Shown here: piece by piece, positions 1-7,789 of the stretch
How positions within the stretch are numbered: position 1 is the stretch's first letter
How the letters are laid out: every line of letters starts with the position of its first letter
Origin: Clostridiaceae bacterium
GTDB taxonomy: Bacteria; Bacillota; Clostridia; Oscillospirales; Butyricicoccaceae
Assembly: GCA_016293155.1 (NCBI GenBank)
Contig: JAEDEU010000017.1
Location: 1 to 19,703 of the forward strand
Reading direction: 5' to 3'
DNA: 19,703 nt
Notes under the pieces: generated by a model
Seen by the model: only the letters and a program-made list of their open reading frames with translations
What the model was told of the DNA's origin: nothing
Databases searched by the model: none
Made by a program: the position numbers and the translations under genes

Positions 1-372
1 GTCCCGGAGCTGTGCGTGATTGATGTATCCTTTATTTCGCTCAAGCTGGTGCTTCCGGTGGTACATCGTCTGCTGAACGAGCATGGCCGCGTTGCCTGCC
101 TGATTAAGCCTCAGTTTGAAGCAGGAAAAGGCAAGGTCGGCAAGAAGGGTGTCGTCCGTGAGGCATCCATTCACAGAGAGGTTCTGGATGCATTTTTGGA
201 GAATGCACATAACGCCGGCTTCCATGTCTATGACGTGACTTTTTCACCCATCAAGGGGCCGGAGGGCAATATTGAGTTCCTGGGCTATCTCGGTAAGGAT
301 GGGGAGGATGGAGAACTTCATCTGGATGAGGTTGTAGCGGCGGCGCATGGAGAGCTTGCAAAAGAGACATGA
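1..372 (+). CDS. tlyA: TlyA-family rRNA 2'-O-methyltransferase, 3' part (5' end outside window)
   Basis: The frame is open from base 1 and stops with TGA at 370-372, giving the last 123 residues of a protein of usually about 270. TlyA proteins combine an N-terminal S4 RNA-binding domain with an FtsJ-like SAM-dependent methyltransferase and methylate ribose in 16S/23S rRNA; older annotations call them hemolysin A. What remains is the C-terminal half of the methyltransferase fold. The blocks VIDVSFISL, LIKPQFEAGK and GVVRE are characteristic of TlyA, and SPIKGPEGNIEFL is the typical end of the family. A GTG at 16 could act as a start, but the family match continues upstream of it, so the gene is cut by the window edge. 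It overlaps nadK by four bases (ATGA), indicating translational coupling. The tlyA-nadK-argR-recN order is common in Clostridia. Confidence 0.9.
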   Translation, partial: VPELCVIDVSFISLKLVLPVVHRLLNEHGRVACLIKPQFEAGKGKVGKKGVVREASIHREVLDAFLENAHNAGFHVYDVTFSPIKGPEGNIEFLGYLGKDGEDGELHLDEVVAAAHGELAKET

Positions 373-1247
373 CACATTTTAATAATATGAACAATGCGGT
401 GGTCTGGCCCAATACCGGAAAAACCAATATTGCTTCCACGGTAGAGCAAACCGTACATTATCTGCGTAAAATCGGAGTACATGTATATATGCCGGAGTTT
501 GCGGAAGATCTTGCTTGCGAGGGCGTTGAGGTCTGTTCGGAATATACCTGCCTGAGAAATGCCAATTTTGCGGTTGTTCTCGGCGGTGACGGCACAATTC
601 TTGCAATGGCCCGCAAGGCGGCAGAAGCACGAACACCGATTATCGGCATTAATATCGGTCATCTCGGTTTTATGAGCGAGCTGGATCTGAGCGAACTGCA
701 TATGCTGTCCTACATCGTAGATGGAAAATACCAGATTGACAGCCGCATGATGCTGGATATCGAGGTCATCCGTGACGGTCTGACCGTATTCCATGATGTT
801 GCGCTCAACGAGGCGATTATCAAAACCGGTTCGATTTTCCGGATTGCCTCGATTGACGTGGTAGCGGACTGCACGCCGGTCTGCTCCCTTCACGCCGACG
901 GCGTGATTATTTCCACCCCGACCGGAACAACAGCATATGCATTTGCGGCAGGCGGACCGATTGTGGAGCCGACAGCCGAAAATCTGATTGTTGTACCGCT
1001 TTGTGCGCACGGGCTGGCAAACCGCCCGTATGTGTTTGCACAGGATCGGGAAATTACCATCCGTCCGACATCTCAGCATGACGGACATCTGATCGTCTCG
1101 GCAGACGGTCGTGAGGGCTTTATGCTCAATATCGGTGACCGAGTCATCATTCGCAAATCCCGAAAAATCACCAGACTGATCCGCGTAAAGTCTCAGAGCT
1201 TTTACTATGTACTGGATCAGAAGCTGTCCGGTGGTTTTTCCAACTGA
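369..1247 (+). CDS. nadK: NAD kinase
   Basis: This is a 292-residue ATP/polyphosphate-dependent NAD kinase (PpnK), which phosphorylates NAD to NADP in the cytosol. The diagnostic motif GGDGT is at residues 72-76 after a beta strand (FAVVLGGDGT). It is followed by GINIGHLGFM, by an NE motif (LNEAII) near residue 141, and by the NAD-binding block STPTGTTAYAFAAGGPIV near residues 180-197. The length matches the family. The start ATG at 369 overlaps the tlyA stop (ATGA). A GGAGAG lies 14 bases upstream, longer than ideal, so coupled translation is likely. A second in-frame ATG at 387 has no visible ribosome binding site. One NAD kinase of this family is usually essential. Confidence 0.95.
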   Translation: MTHFNNMNNAVVWPNTGKTNIASTVEQTVHYLRKIGVHVYMPEFAEDLACEGVEVCSEYTCLRNANFAVVLGGDGTILAMARKAAEARTPIIGINIGHLGFMSELDLSELHMLSYIVDGKYQIDSRMMLDIEVIRDGLTVFHDVALNEAIIKTGSIFRIASIDVVADCTPVCSLHADGVIISTPTGTTAYAFAAGGPIVEPTAENLIVVPLCAHGLANRPYVFAQDREITIRPTSQHDGHLIVSADGREGFMLNIGDRVIIRKSRKITRLIRVKSQSFYYVLDQKLSGGFSN

Positions 1248-1264
1248 AAGAGAGAACTATAGCA

Positions 1265-1717
1265 ATGAAATTTCAGCGTCAGGCAAAAATTCTGGATCTC
1301 ATTGAGCATGACGAAATCGAAACTCAGGAGGAGCTTTCCATAAAGCTGCGCGAGCTGGGCTTTGATACGACTCAGGCGACCATTTCCCGCGATATCAAGG
1401 AATTGCGGCTGGTCAAAATGCTGTCAGCTTCCGGAAAATACAAGTATGCGGCTTCTGCACGCGAGGCGGAAACCAGCTTTGCTTCCAGACTGCGCAACAT
1501 TTTTCGTGAATGTGTAACCAGTGTGGATCAGGCACAGAATATGGTTGTCATCAAAACCCTGCCCGGTCTGGCGCAGGCGGCCGCTATGGCGATTGATTCC
1601 ATGCGCGTGCCGCAGGTGATCGGCACGCTGGGTGGTGATGATACGGTATTTATTGTCATGCGGGATACGGAAAGCGCAATTGAATTCCGCAGTACGACAG
1701 AAGAAATGCTCCGATAA
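1265..1717 (+). CDS. argR: Arginine repressor ArgR/AhrC
   Basis: This is a 150-residue protein of the usual ArgR length. The N-terminal winged helix-turn-helix is seen as TTQATISRDIKELRLVK (about residues 36-52), with the family's SRDIKEL recognition helix. The C-terminal oligomerisation and arginine-binding domain ends with QVIGTLGGDDTVFIVMRD, where the GDD pair corresponds to the arginine-contacting aspartates. As a hexamer with L-arginine it represses arginine biosynthesis genes and can activate catabolism. A purine-rich AAGAGAG (about 1249-1255) precedes the ATG. The gene sits 17 bases after nadK and 15 before recN, inside the classic argR-recN pair. I saw no clear ARG box close by, so autoregulation cannot be judged from the window. 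Confidence 0.95.
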   Translation: MKFQRQAKILDLIEHDEIETQEELSIKLRELGFDTTQATISRDIKELRLVKMLSASGKYKYAASAREAETSFASRLRNIFRECVTSVDQAQNMVVIKTLPGLAQAAAMAIDSMRVPQVIGTLGGDDTVFIVMRDTESAIEFRSTTEEMLR

Positions 1718-1732
1718 GGAAAAGAGGATATC

Positions 1733-3442
1733 ATGCTTCGATTGCTTCACATTGAAAATATTGCGATCATTGAGCGTGTGGACATTGAGTTCAGTTCCGG
1801 CTTTACAGTCTTGACCGGCGAAACAGGTGCGGGCAAATCAATCATCATTGATGCAATCGGCGCAATTATGGGTCAGCGCACAAGCCGTGATCTGATTCGT
1901 AATGGCGCAAAAAAAGGCTGTGTCAGCGCAGTGTTCGATTCGCTTTCGCCGCTTATGGCAGAAAAACTGACCGAGATGGGGATTGAATGCGAGGAGGACG
2001 GCACGCTGCATGTACAGCGCGAGCTGTCCATGGACGGCAAAAGTGTATGCCGCATCAATATGCGTCCGGTCACTGCGACAGTGCTTCGGCAGATCAGCCC
2101 GTATTTGATTAATATCCATGGACAGCATGACGGTCAGAAGCTGATGCAGGACGAGTATCATATTGATTTTCTGGACAGTTATTGCCGTGCCGAAAAATTT
2201 CTGATAAACTATCAACCGTTATATCATAAGCTGTTTGAGCTGCGCCGGGAAATCCGCGCGCTGGAACGCAGCGAACGTGACCGCGCTCAGCGACTGGATA
2301 TGCTTCAGTTCCAGATTGAGGAAATCAGTGCGGCGGCCCTTCAGCCGGATGAGGAAGAGGCATTAGAGGAGAAAAAAGCATTTTTCGATAATGTCGAAAA
2401 ACTATCCTCAGCGTTGCAGACCTCCAATCATGCACTCAGCGGCACAGACGATTTCAGCGGCATTTGCAGTGAGCTGGATCGAATCTCTGATTCCCTATCT
2501 GGTATCGCGGATGTATCCTCTGAATTTGCTAATCTCTATCGGCGGGCGGAAGAGCTCAGATATCTGGCGGAGGATCTGGCGCAGAGTATTGCATCTGCGG
2601 CATCGCGCACGGATTATTCCGCGGCAGAACGCGATCTGGTAGAAGCCCGCCTGGATGAAATTTACCGTCTCAAGCGGAAATATGGCACGACGATTCCGGA
2701 AATTCTGGCATATTACGAACAATGTGTCGCAGAATTGGAGACGCTGGAAAGCTCGGATGAACGCAAGGATCAGCTAACCGAGGAATATCACAGCACCTTG
2801 AAGGTGGCCCGCGAAATGGCGTCGCAGCTTTCGGCACACCGCCGTTCGGCAGCGCAGGAGCTGGAACGGCTGATTGTTGAACAGCTGGCGGATTTGGATA
2901 TGACAAAGGTTCGGCTGAATATTTCCGTCACACCGCAGAGCAAGCTCAATGAGAGAGGCATGGACGAGGTACAGTTCCTGATTGCGGCGAATCCCGGGGA
3001 ACCGCTCAAGCCGTTGTCCAGGATTGCATCCGGCGGTGAGCTTTCCCGTATTATGCTGGCGATCAAAAATATTCTGACCCGTACAGAGGATGTCGGTACG
3101 CTGATTTTTGATGAAATTGATACCGGTGTCAGCGGCCGTGCAGCGCAGAAGATTGCCAAAAAGCTGATTGAAATTTCGCGTTACAAGCAGACCCTGTGCG
3201 TGACACATCTGCCGCAGCTGGCAGCCGCAGGGGATCAGCATCTGCTGATCCGCAAATCCGTGGAGGGCGAACGAACCTATACGGAGGTACTTCCGGTCGA
3301 GCAAGCTGCGCGCGAACACGAGCTTGCACGCATGTTCTCCGGCGATTCCGTGACGGAAAGCTCCCTGAGCAATGCGCGGGAATTGATTACTTTTGCAAAT
3401 GAATATAAAAAGGAGTTATATAGTAATGTCAACTGTATTTGA
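1733..3442 (+). CDS. recN: DNA repair protein RecN
   Basis: This is a 569-residue SMC-like ATPase that acts early in double-strand break repair. The N-terminal Walker A is GETGAGKS at residues 29-36. A long coiled-coil middle section rich in Glu, Arg and Leu spans roughly residues 150-390. The C-terminal ABC signature IASGGELSR is followed by Walker B (TLIFDEIDTGVSG) and the H-loop segment CVTHLPQLA. Length is as usual for the family (550-570). An AGAGG site (1723-1727) precedes the ATG. The last 17 bases overlap the start of tyrS, so the RecN tail (ending YSNVNCI) is written over the tyrS start region. In many relatives spoIVB and spo0A follow recN; here they do not. Confidence 0.96.
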   Translation: MLRLLHIENIAIIERVDIEFSSGFTVLTGETGAGKSIIIDAIGAIMGQRTSRDLIRNGAKKGCVSAVFDSLSPLMAEKLTEMGIECEEDGTLHVQRELSMDGKSVCRINMRPVTATVLRQISPYLINIHGQHDGQKLMQDEYHIDFLDSYCRAEKFLINYQPLYHKLFELRREIRALERSERDRAQRLDMLQFQIEEISAAALQPDEEEALEEKKAFFDNVEKLSSALQTSNHALSGTDDFSGICSELDRISDSLSGIADVSSEFANLYRRAEELRYLAEDLAQSIASAASRTDYSAAERDLVEARLDEIYRLKRKYGTTIPEILAYYEQCVAELETLESSDERKDQLTEEYHSTLKVAREMASQLSAHRRSAAQELERLIVEQLADLDMTKVRLNISVTPQSKLNERGMDEVQFLIAANPGEPLKPLSRIASGGELSRIMLAIKNILTRTEDVGTLIFDEIDTGVSGRAAQKIAKKLIEISRYKQTLCVTHLPQLAAAGDQHLLIRKSVEGERTYTEVLPVEQAAREHELARMFSGDSVTESSLSNARELITFANEYKKELYSNVNCI

Positions 3443-4658
3443 GGAACTGAAAGAGCGCGGGCTCATTGCTCAGTGCACCAACGAAGAAAAGGTAAAGGAT
3501 CTTCTGGACAATCACCAGACGACCTTTTATATTGGTTTTGACGCGACCGCTGACAGTCTGCATGTTGGTCATTTCCTGCAGCTGGTAGTCATGTCCCGTC
3601 TGCAGAAGGCTGGCCATCATCCGATCGCTCTGATCGGCGGCGGCACCACGATGATCGGCGACCCGACCGGCAAGACCGATATGCGTAAGATGCTGACGCT
3701 GGAGCAGATCAATTACAATGCAGAGTGCTTCCGCAAGCAGATGCGCCGTCTGGTTGATTTCAATGACGGCAAGGCTACCATGGTCAACAATGCGGACTGG
3801 ATTCTGAAGTTCAATTATATGGACTTCCTGCGTGAAGTCGGCGTACACTTCTCGGTCAACCGTATGCTGACCGCAGAGTGCTTCAAGTCCCGCCTGGAAG
3901 GCAAGGGTCTGAGCTTTATCGAGTTCAACTACATGCTGCTGCAGAGCTATGACTTCCTGCATCTGTACCGCACCATGGATTGTCATCTGGAGCTGGGCGG
4001 CGATGACCAGTGGTCGAATATCATCAATGGCGCCGACCTGATCCGCCGTGTTGACGGCAAGGACGACGCATACGGTTTGACCTTTACCCTGCTGACCACT
4101 TCGGAAGGCAAGAAGATGGGCAAGACCGAGAAGGGTGCTGTCTGGCTGGATCCGGAAAAGACCTCTCCGTACGAGTTCTTCCAGTACTGGAGAAACATCG
4201 CAGACTCTGATGTCATTCGTGTTATGAAGATGCTGACCTTTATGACGCTGGAAGAGATCGCGGAATACGAGAAGCTGGAAGGCGCTGACCTGAATAAGGC
4301 TAAGGAGAAGCTGGCTTACGAAATCACTTCGATGGTTCACGGTAAGGAAGAGGCTGACAAGGCTCTGGAAGCCGCTCGTGCGATTTTCGCAGGCGGCGCT
4401 TCCTCTCAGAACATGCCGAGCACTCAGCTGACCGAGGCGGACTTTACCGATGGTGCGATTTCGGCAGTAGATCTGCTGGTCAAGACCGGACTGGTTCCGT
4501 CCAAGGGCGAGGGCAGACGCGTGATTAAGCAGGGCGGTCTGACGATTGCCGATCAGAAGGTAACCGATTTCGCTCAGAGCTACACGGCAGCAGACTTCGA
4601 AAACGGAGAACTGATTATCAAGAAGGGCAAAAAGACCTTCCATAAGGTAACAATTTAA
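3426..4658 (+). CDS. tyrS: Tyrosyl-tRNA synthetase
   Basis: This is a 410-residue class I aminoacyl-tRNA synthetase that charges tRNA-Tyr. The HIGH-type motif is HVGH at residues 46-49 and the KMSKS-type loop is KMGKT at 230-234, close to the KFGKT of other bacterial TyrRS. A C-terminal S4-like RNA-binding domain is seen near LVKTGLVPSKGEGRRVIKQG. The frame is open to 3393, but I chose ATG 3426 because AAAGGAG (3409-3415) lies about 10 bases ahead of it and the protein then begins as the family does. The start overlaps recN by 17 bases. Codon use is strongly biased (CTG, AAG, ACC, GGC dominate) compared with recN, typical of high expression. No T-box is possible in the overlapping junction, so control must lie elsewhere. 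A terminator follows directly. Confidence 0.97.
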   Translation: MSTVFEELKERGLIAQCTNEEKVKDLLDNHQTTFYIGFDATADSLHVGHFLQLVVMSRLQKAGHHPIALIGGGTTMIGDPTGKTDMRKMLTLEQINYNAECFRKQMRRLVDFNDGKATMVNNADWILKFNYMDFLREVGVHFSVNRMLTAECFKSRLEGKGLSFIEFNYMLLQSYDFLHLYRTMDCHLELGGDDQWSNIINGADLIRRVDGKDDAYGLTFTLLTTSEGKKMGKTEKGAVWLDPEKTSPYEFFQYWRNIADSDVIRVMKMLTFMTLEEIAEYEKLEGADLNKAKEKLAYEITSMVHGKEEADKALEAARAIFAGGASSQNMPSTQLTEADFTDGAISAVDLLVKTGLVPSKGEGRRVIKQGGLTIADQKVTDFAQSYTAADFENGELIIKKGKKTFHKVTI

Positions 4659-4666
4659 CTGCATAC

Positions 4667-4709
4667 GGCGGCTGTGCTACCGAACATTCGGAGCGTAGCC
4701 GCCTTTTTC
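4667..4709 (+). terminator. Rho-independent terminator after tyrS
   Basis: A 7-bp outer stem, GGCGGCT (4667-4673) with AGCCGCC (4697-4703), continues inward through further pairs (GCT/AGC and CCGAA/TTCGG) with one bulged A. It is followed at once by TTTTTC (4704-4709). It lies nine bases after the tyrS stop codon and should end the tlyA-to-tyrS transcript. Confidence 0.9.
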
Positions 4710-4720
4710 TGTGAACACAC

Positions 4721-4739
4721 GGTAAAATTTCGATTTACC
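4721..4739. repeat. Short inverted repeat just upstream of the tmk promoter
   Basis: GGTAAA (4721-4726) and TTTACC (4734-4739) form a perfect 6-bp inverted repeat with a 7-base spacer. It ends one base before the proposed -35 box of the next operon. It could be an operator or chance; nothing else supports a function. Confidence 0.3.
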
Positions 4740-4740
4740 C

Positions 4741-4769
4741 TTGAGAAAATTCGGATTTTGCGTTAAAAT
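4741..4769 (+). promoter_or_regulatory. Sigma-A-type promoter for the tmk-to-CPBP operon
   Basis: TTGAGA (4741-4746) and TAAAAT (4764-4769) are separated by exactly 17 bases and sit between the tyrS terminator and the next gene. Transcription would start near 4776, giving a leader of about 70 bases before the ATG at 4845. The leader has no recognisable riboswitch. It contains a T-run (4797-4803) and AAGGGGG (4830-4836) as ribosome binding site. Confidence 0.65.
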
Positions 4770-4844
4770 AAAGATGTATTGTGCGTGTTTGTATGATTTT
4801 TTTGACATGGTACGGTATGATAACATCTCAAGGGGGAATCCGTA

Positions 4845-5507
4845 ATGAACGGCAAATTGATTGTTTTGGAAGGGACGGATGCATCCGGAAAATCAACGCA
4901 ATTTGCACGGCTGTGCGAGACGCTGGACGCACGCGGAGTGGAATATCGCCGTCTGGTATTCCCGCAGTATGACCAGCCGTCCTCGGCGCTGATCCGTATG
5001 TATCTCGGCGGCGAGTTTGGCTCGAAGCCGGAGGATGTCAGCGCCTATGCCGCATCGACTTTTTTTGCGGTGGACCGCTATGCCTCTTTTAAAAAGGATT
5101 GGGGCGAGTATTACCGCAGCGGCGGTCTGATCCTTGCGGATCGCTATACCACTTCGAACGCAGTGCATCAGGCAGCAAAGCTGCCTGCGTCCGAGAAGGA
5201 TGCATATTTGAACTGGCTGTTTGATTTTGAATACCGTATTATGGGTCTGCCGAAGCCGGATGCCGTATTCTTTTTGGATATGCCTCCGCAGGCGGTACGC
5301 GACCTGCTCGCCCATCGGGTAGGAAAAACAGAGGATATTCACGAAAAAGATGCAGATTATCTGGAGCAATGTTATCTGACGGCATCCAGTCTGGCAGAGC
5401 AATTCAAATGGAAACGGATTCAGTGTGTCAAAAACCAGAAGCTGCGCACAATTGAGGATATCGCAGGAGAAATTTTAAGCGATGTCCTAAATTTAATCGC
5501 ATTGTAA
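4845..5507 (+). CDS. tmk: Thymidylate kinase-like (d)NMP kinase
   Basis: This is a 220-residue P-loop kinase of the dTMP kinase family. Such enzymes phosphorylate dTMP to dTDP with ATP for DNA synthesis. The P-loop is GTDASGKST (residues 10-18). It is followed by a FPQY segment (the FP of the family's substrate-site region), a LADRYTTSN segment (the DR(Y/F) motif) and GLPKPDAVFFLDM before the LID region (HRVGKTEDIHEKD). The P-loop and LPKPD region look more like the eukaryotic/type-2 style than the GPDGAGKTT seen in many Firmicutes Tmk proteins. Clostridia often carry a canonical tmk near holB as well, so this may be a second or variant deoxynucleotide kinase. A strong AAGGGGG ribosome binding site precedes the ATG. 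It is the first gene of its operon. Confidence is high for the family, moderate for dTMP as substrate. Confidence 0.8.
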   Translation: MNGKLIVLEGTDASGKSTQFARLCETLDARGVEYRRLVFPQYDQPSSALIRMYLGGEFGSKPEDVSAYAASTFFAVDRYASFKKDWGEYYRSGGLILADRYTTSNAVHQAAKLPASEKDAYLNWLFDFEYRIMGLPKPDAVFFLDMPPQAVRDLLAHRVGKTEDIHEKDADYLEQCYLTASSLAEQFKWKRIQCVKNQKLRTIEDIAGEILSDVLNLIAL

Positions 5508-5516
5508 GGGACGTTT

Positions 5517-6419
5517 ATGCTAGAATTCAAACCAATTACCTTGCAGGATAAGCAGGAAATTCAGGCTTATACTGCAAAACGCAATTATCATTTATGTGAG
5601 CATTGTTTTGTTGACCTGTTCATCTGGGCAAAGCATTATGATACGCAATTTTGCACGCAAGATGGATTTTTGTTTATCAAAATGCTGACCTTTCCGGATC
5701 GGCTGCCGATGTATCTTGCTCCGATTGGGGAAGGAGATCTGCGTCACGCCATTGAACTGCTGGAACAGGACGCGGCAGAGCGCGGCAATCCCTTTGTCAT
5801 GACCAGCATTCCGGAGGAAATGCTTCCGGAGCTTCAGGCAGTCATGCCGAATGAGCTTGTGATTGAAAATCTGCCAAACGGTGCAGACTATATTTACCTC
5901 GCGGAAAAGATGATTTCGCTCTCAGGGAAAAAGCTGCAATCCAAGCGCAATTTTATCAACCGCTTTAAGCAGAACTATGACGGCCGCTGGAGCTATGAGG
6001 ACATCGGACCACATAATTTAGAGGAAGCATATCAATTCCATCTGCACTGGTGTGAGATCAATGGCTGCGCCAATAATGAATCATTCCGCGGGGAGACCTG
6101 TGCCATTCAGCGCGCACTGGATCACTTCGAGGAGTTGGGCATGAAGGGCGGCATCCTGCGGCTGGACGGCAATGTCATTGCATTTACGCTCGGCAGCCAA
6201 TCGACGGATGATATGTATATTATTCAGATTGAGAAAGCGGAAGCAGATATTCCGGGGGCTTATCCCATGATTAATCAGCAGTTTGCAATGCGCAACTGCA
6301 CCAATGTGACTTATATCAATCGTGAGGAGGATCTCGGTCTGGAGGGACTGAGAAAGGCCAAGCGCTCTTATCATCCAGTGATGATGGGAAATAAATTTAT
6401 GGCAATGAGGAATATATGA
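5517..6419 (+). CDS. DUF2156 (phosphatidylglycerol lysyltransferase C-terminal-like) protein
   Basis: This 300-residue soluble protein has a tandem GNAT-like fold of the DUF2156/LPG_synthase_C type. Features supporting the family are the opening FKPITLQDKQEI, the CEHCFVDLFIWAKHY block (about residues 28-42), the basic SKRNFINRFKQNY segment near residues 142-154, and the C-terminal NREEDLGLEGLRKAKRSYHP motif. The same fold forms the catalytic domain of MprF, which transfers lysine from Lys-tRNA to phosphatidylglycerol. This protein has no membrane segments, so membrane-lipid aminoacylation should not be assumed. Substrate and donor are unknown. AAGGG (5506-5510) overlaps the tmk stop and serves this ATG. 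The next gene, also an acyltransferase-fold protein, overlaps by four bases, so the two may work together. Confidence 0.82.
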   Translation: MLEFKPITLQDKQEIQAYTAKRNYHLCEHCFVDLFIWAKHYDTQFCTQDGFLFIKMLTFPDRLPMYLAPIGEGDLRHAIELLEQDAAERGNPFVMTSIPEEMLPELQAVMPNELVIENLPNGADYIYLAEKMISLSGKKLQSKRNFINRFKQNYDGRWSYEDIGPHNLEEAYQFHLHWCEINGCANNESFRGETCAIQRALDHFEELGMKGGILRLDGNVIAFTLGSQSTDDMYIIQIEKAEADIPGAYPMINQQFAMRNCTNVTYINREEDLGLEGLRKAKRSYHPVMMGNKFMAMRNI

Positions 6420-7237
6420 TACGATTTGCACAGCAATCCGACACAGAACGTATTCGCGCGCTTTGGGAAGTCTGCTTCCCCGATGAAGGCGGCTTCAATC
6501 CATGGTATTTCGAGTATCTGTATCGACCGGAGCACACACTGATTTATGAACTGGACGGGGAACTTGCGGCGATGCTGCAAATGCTTCCGTTTGAAATCGA
6601 GGCTGACGGTACTGCTCACTCAGTCACCTATATTTATGGTGCCTGCACAGCGCCGCAGCACAGACGAAAGCATTTGATGGCACAGCTGCTGGAAGAATCC
6701 TTCCGTCTTGATCGTGAGAACGGAAGGGCGGCTTCTGTCCTGATTCCTCAGGAGGATTGGCTGTTCGGGTTCTATCGGAAATTCGGCTATCAGGCTGGAT
6801 TCACAGTTTCAACCCAAAAATATCAATGTAAAAGCCCCGAAAACGCTGTAAAGGCATATCGCTTAACAGATGCGGATATTTGCGATTTAGAGCACCTATA
6901 TCAACAAATTTCCGTTCCAAAAGTAGTTCGCCCTAATCGGTTCTGGGAAATTCAGCTCAAGCTGTTTCAAACCATTGGAGCAGGAGCATTTGGCATCCGG
7001 CAGGATGGTTGCCTGAAGGCTGCGGCGTTTTGCTGGACAACGGAACAGGGCATATGGATTCAGGAAATGCTGGCGGCAACGCCGGAGGATGGTCAGCTGC
7101 TGGCTGATCTCATCGGCAGGCAATCTGGCAGCGAATCTGTAACGATCACCAGTGTTGGAAATGAAATCCCGCTCGGCTGTGTCAAGTTTTATGATACCGA
7201 ATGGGAGAATGGATATATGAATCTCATGTTCAATTAA
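6416..7237 (+). CDS. GNAT family N-acetyltransferase
   Basis: This is a 273-residue protein with an N-terminal GNAT domain (residues 1 to about 140). The beta4 strand and acetyl-CoA motif A appear as YIYGACTAPQHRRKHLMAQLL. The usual glycine of R-x-x-G-x-G/A is a His here (RRKHLM), a mild departure. ASVLIPQEDWLFGFYRKFGYQ carries the typical FYRKFGF-type end of the fold. The remaining roughly 130 residues form a second, weaker domain, as in Eis-like two-domain acetyltransferases. The acceptor cannot be deduced. The ATG at 6416 overlaps the previous stop (ATGA), with GAGG (6407-6410) five bases upstream, indicating coupled expression with the DUF2156 gene. Confidence 0.85.
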   Translation: MIRFAQQSDTERIRALWEVCFPDEGGFNPWYFEYLYRPEHTLIYELDGELAAMLQMLPFEIEADGTAHSVTYIYGACTAPQHRRKHLMAQLLEESFRLDRENGRAASVLIPQEDWLFGFYRKFGYQAGFTVSTQKYQCKSPENAVKAYRLTDADICDLEHLYQQISVPKVVRPNRFWEIQLKLFQTIGAGAFGIRQDGCLKAAAFCWTTEQGIWIQEMLAATPEDGQLLADLIGRQSGSESVTITSVGNEIPLGCVKFYDTEWENGYMNLMFN

Positions 7238-7249
7238 GGAGAGATAACA

Positions 7250-7789
7250 ATGGTTTATGTATTGATGGTAGACGGCTTCGAAGATACAGAAGCGATTGCG
7301 CCCATGGATATGCTTTCCCGTGCGGGAATTGAATTCAAAAAGGTTGGCGTAATGGGACGAGTTGTCACCAGCAAAATGGGCTTTCCAATGACTGCGGATC
7401 TGACCGCAGAGGAACTGGATCTCAGTGACTGTGAAATGATTTTCCTGCCGGGAGGCCCGGGAACAAAAAATTATTTCGACTATACAATTGTTGATACCGC
7501 AATCGAGTATTGTAAAGCAAATAACCTTTACATTGCTGCAATTTGCGCTGCACCGTCTGTTTTGGCGGCGAAAAATGTTCTGGATGGCAAGAATGCCGTT
7601 TGCCATTTCAGTGTTCGTGAGAAAATGACCGGCTGCACGCTGCTCAATCAGGGCGTATGCGTTGACGGCAAGGTGATTACCGGACAGGGAGCAGCTGCCT
7701 CCATTGATTTTGGTCTTGCACTGGTCGAGCAGCTCCGCGGTCCTGAAGCTGCTGCTCAGGTAAAGCATGGTATCTGCTATGTTGATTGA
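7250..7789 (+). CDS. DJ-1/PfpI family protein (ThiJ-like)
   Basis: This is a 179-residue class I glutamine amidotransferase-like protein. The nucleophile elbow is AAICAAPSVLA with Cys99. The conserved acid that tunes this cysteine, Glu14 in GFEDTEAIAPMD, aligns with Glu18 of human DJ-1. A PGGPGTKNY loop lies at residues 67-75, and a His in AVCHFSV lies near residue 118. Family members act as glyoxalases/deglycases, proteases or redox-sensing chaperones, and the sequence alone does not separate these. Its lineage resembles the small DJ-1 proteins common in Clostridia. AAGGAGAG (about 7236-7243) is a good ribosome binding site. The end overlaps the next gene by 23 bases if that gene starts at 7767. 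Confidence 0.9.
   Translation: MVYVLMVDGFEDTEAIAPMDMLSRAGIEFKKVGVMGRVVTSKMGFPMTADLTAEELDLSDCEMIFLPGGPGTKNYFDYTIVDTAIEYCKANNLYIAAICAAPSVLAAKNVLDGKNAVCHFSVREKMTGCTLLNQGVCVDGKVITGQGAAASIDFGLALVEQLRGPEAAAQVKHGICYVD

Noticed and set aside
318..1088. A 256-codon minus-strand open frame across tlyA and nadK.
   Set aside because: It overlaps two well-supported genes, has no recognisable domain or ribosome binding site, and reads like a low-complexity shadow translation rich in Cys, His and Arg.
3383..3409. TTGATT (3383-3388) and TATAAA (3404-3409) at the end of recN as a private tyrS promoter.
   Set aside because: The spacer is 15 bases and the start site would fall on the tyrS ribosome binding site, leaving almost no leader. 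It could at most give weak leaderless-like transcripts.
4802..4821. TTGACA (4802-4807) followed by TATGAT (4816-4821) before tmk, looking like a promoter.
   Set aside because: The spacer is only 8 bases, far too short for sigma-A. The TTGAGA-17-TAAAAT pair just upstream is a better candidate.
4772..4829. AGATGT (4772-4777) and ACATCT (4824-4829) as an inverted repeat in the tmk leader.
   Set aside because: Only 6 bp with a 46-base loop. Such repeats are expected by chance, and no known riboswitch core lies between them.
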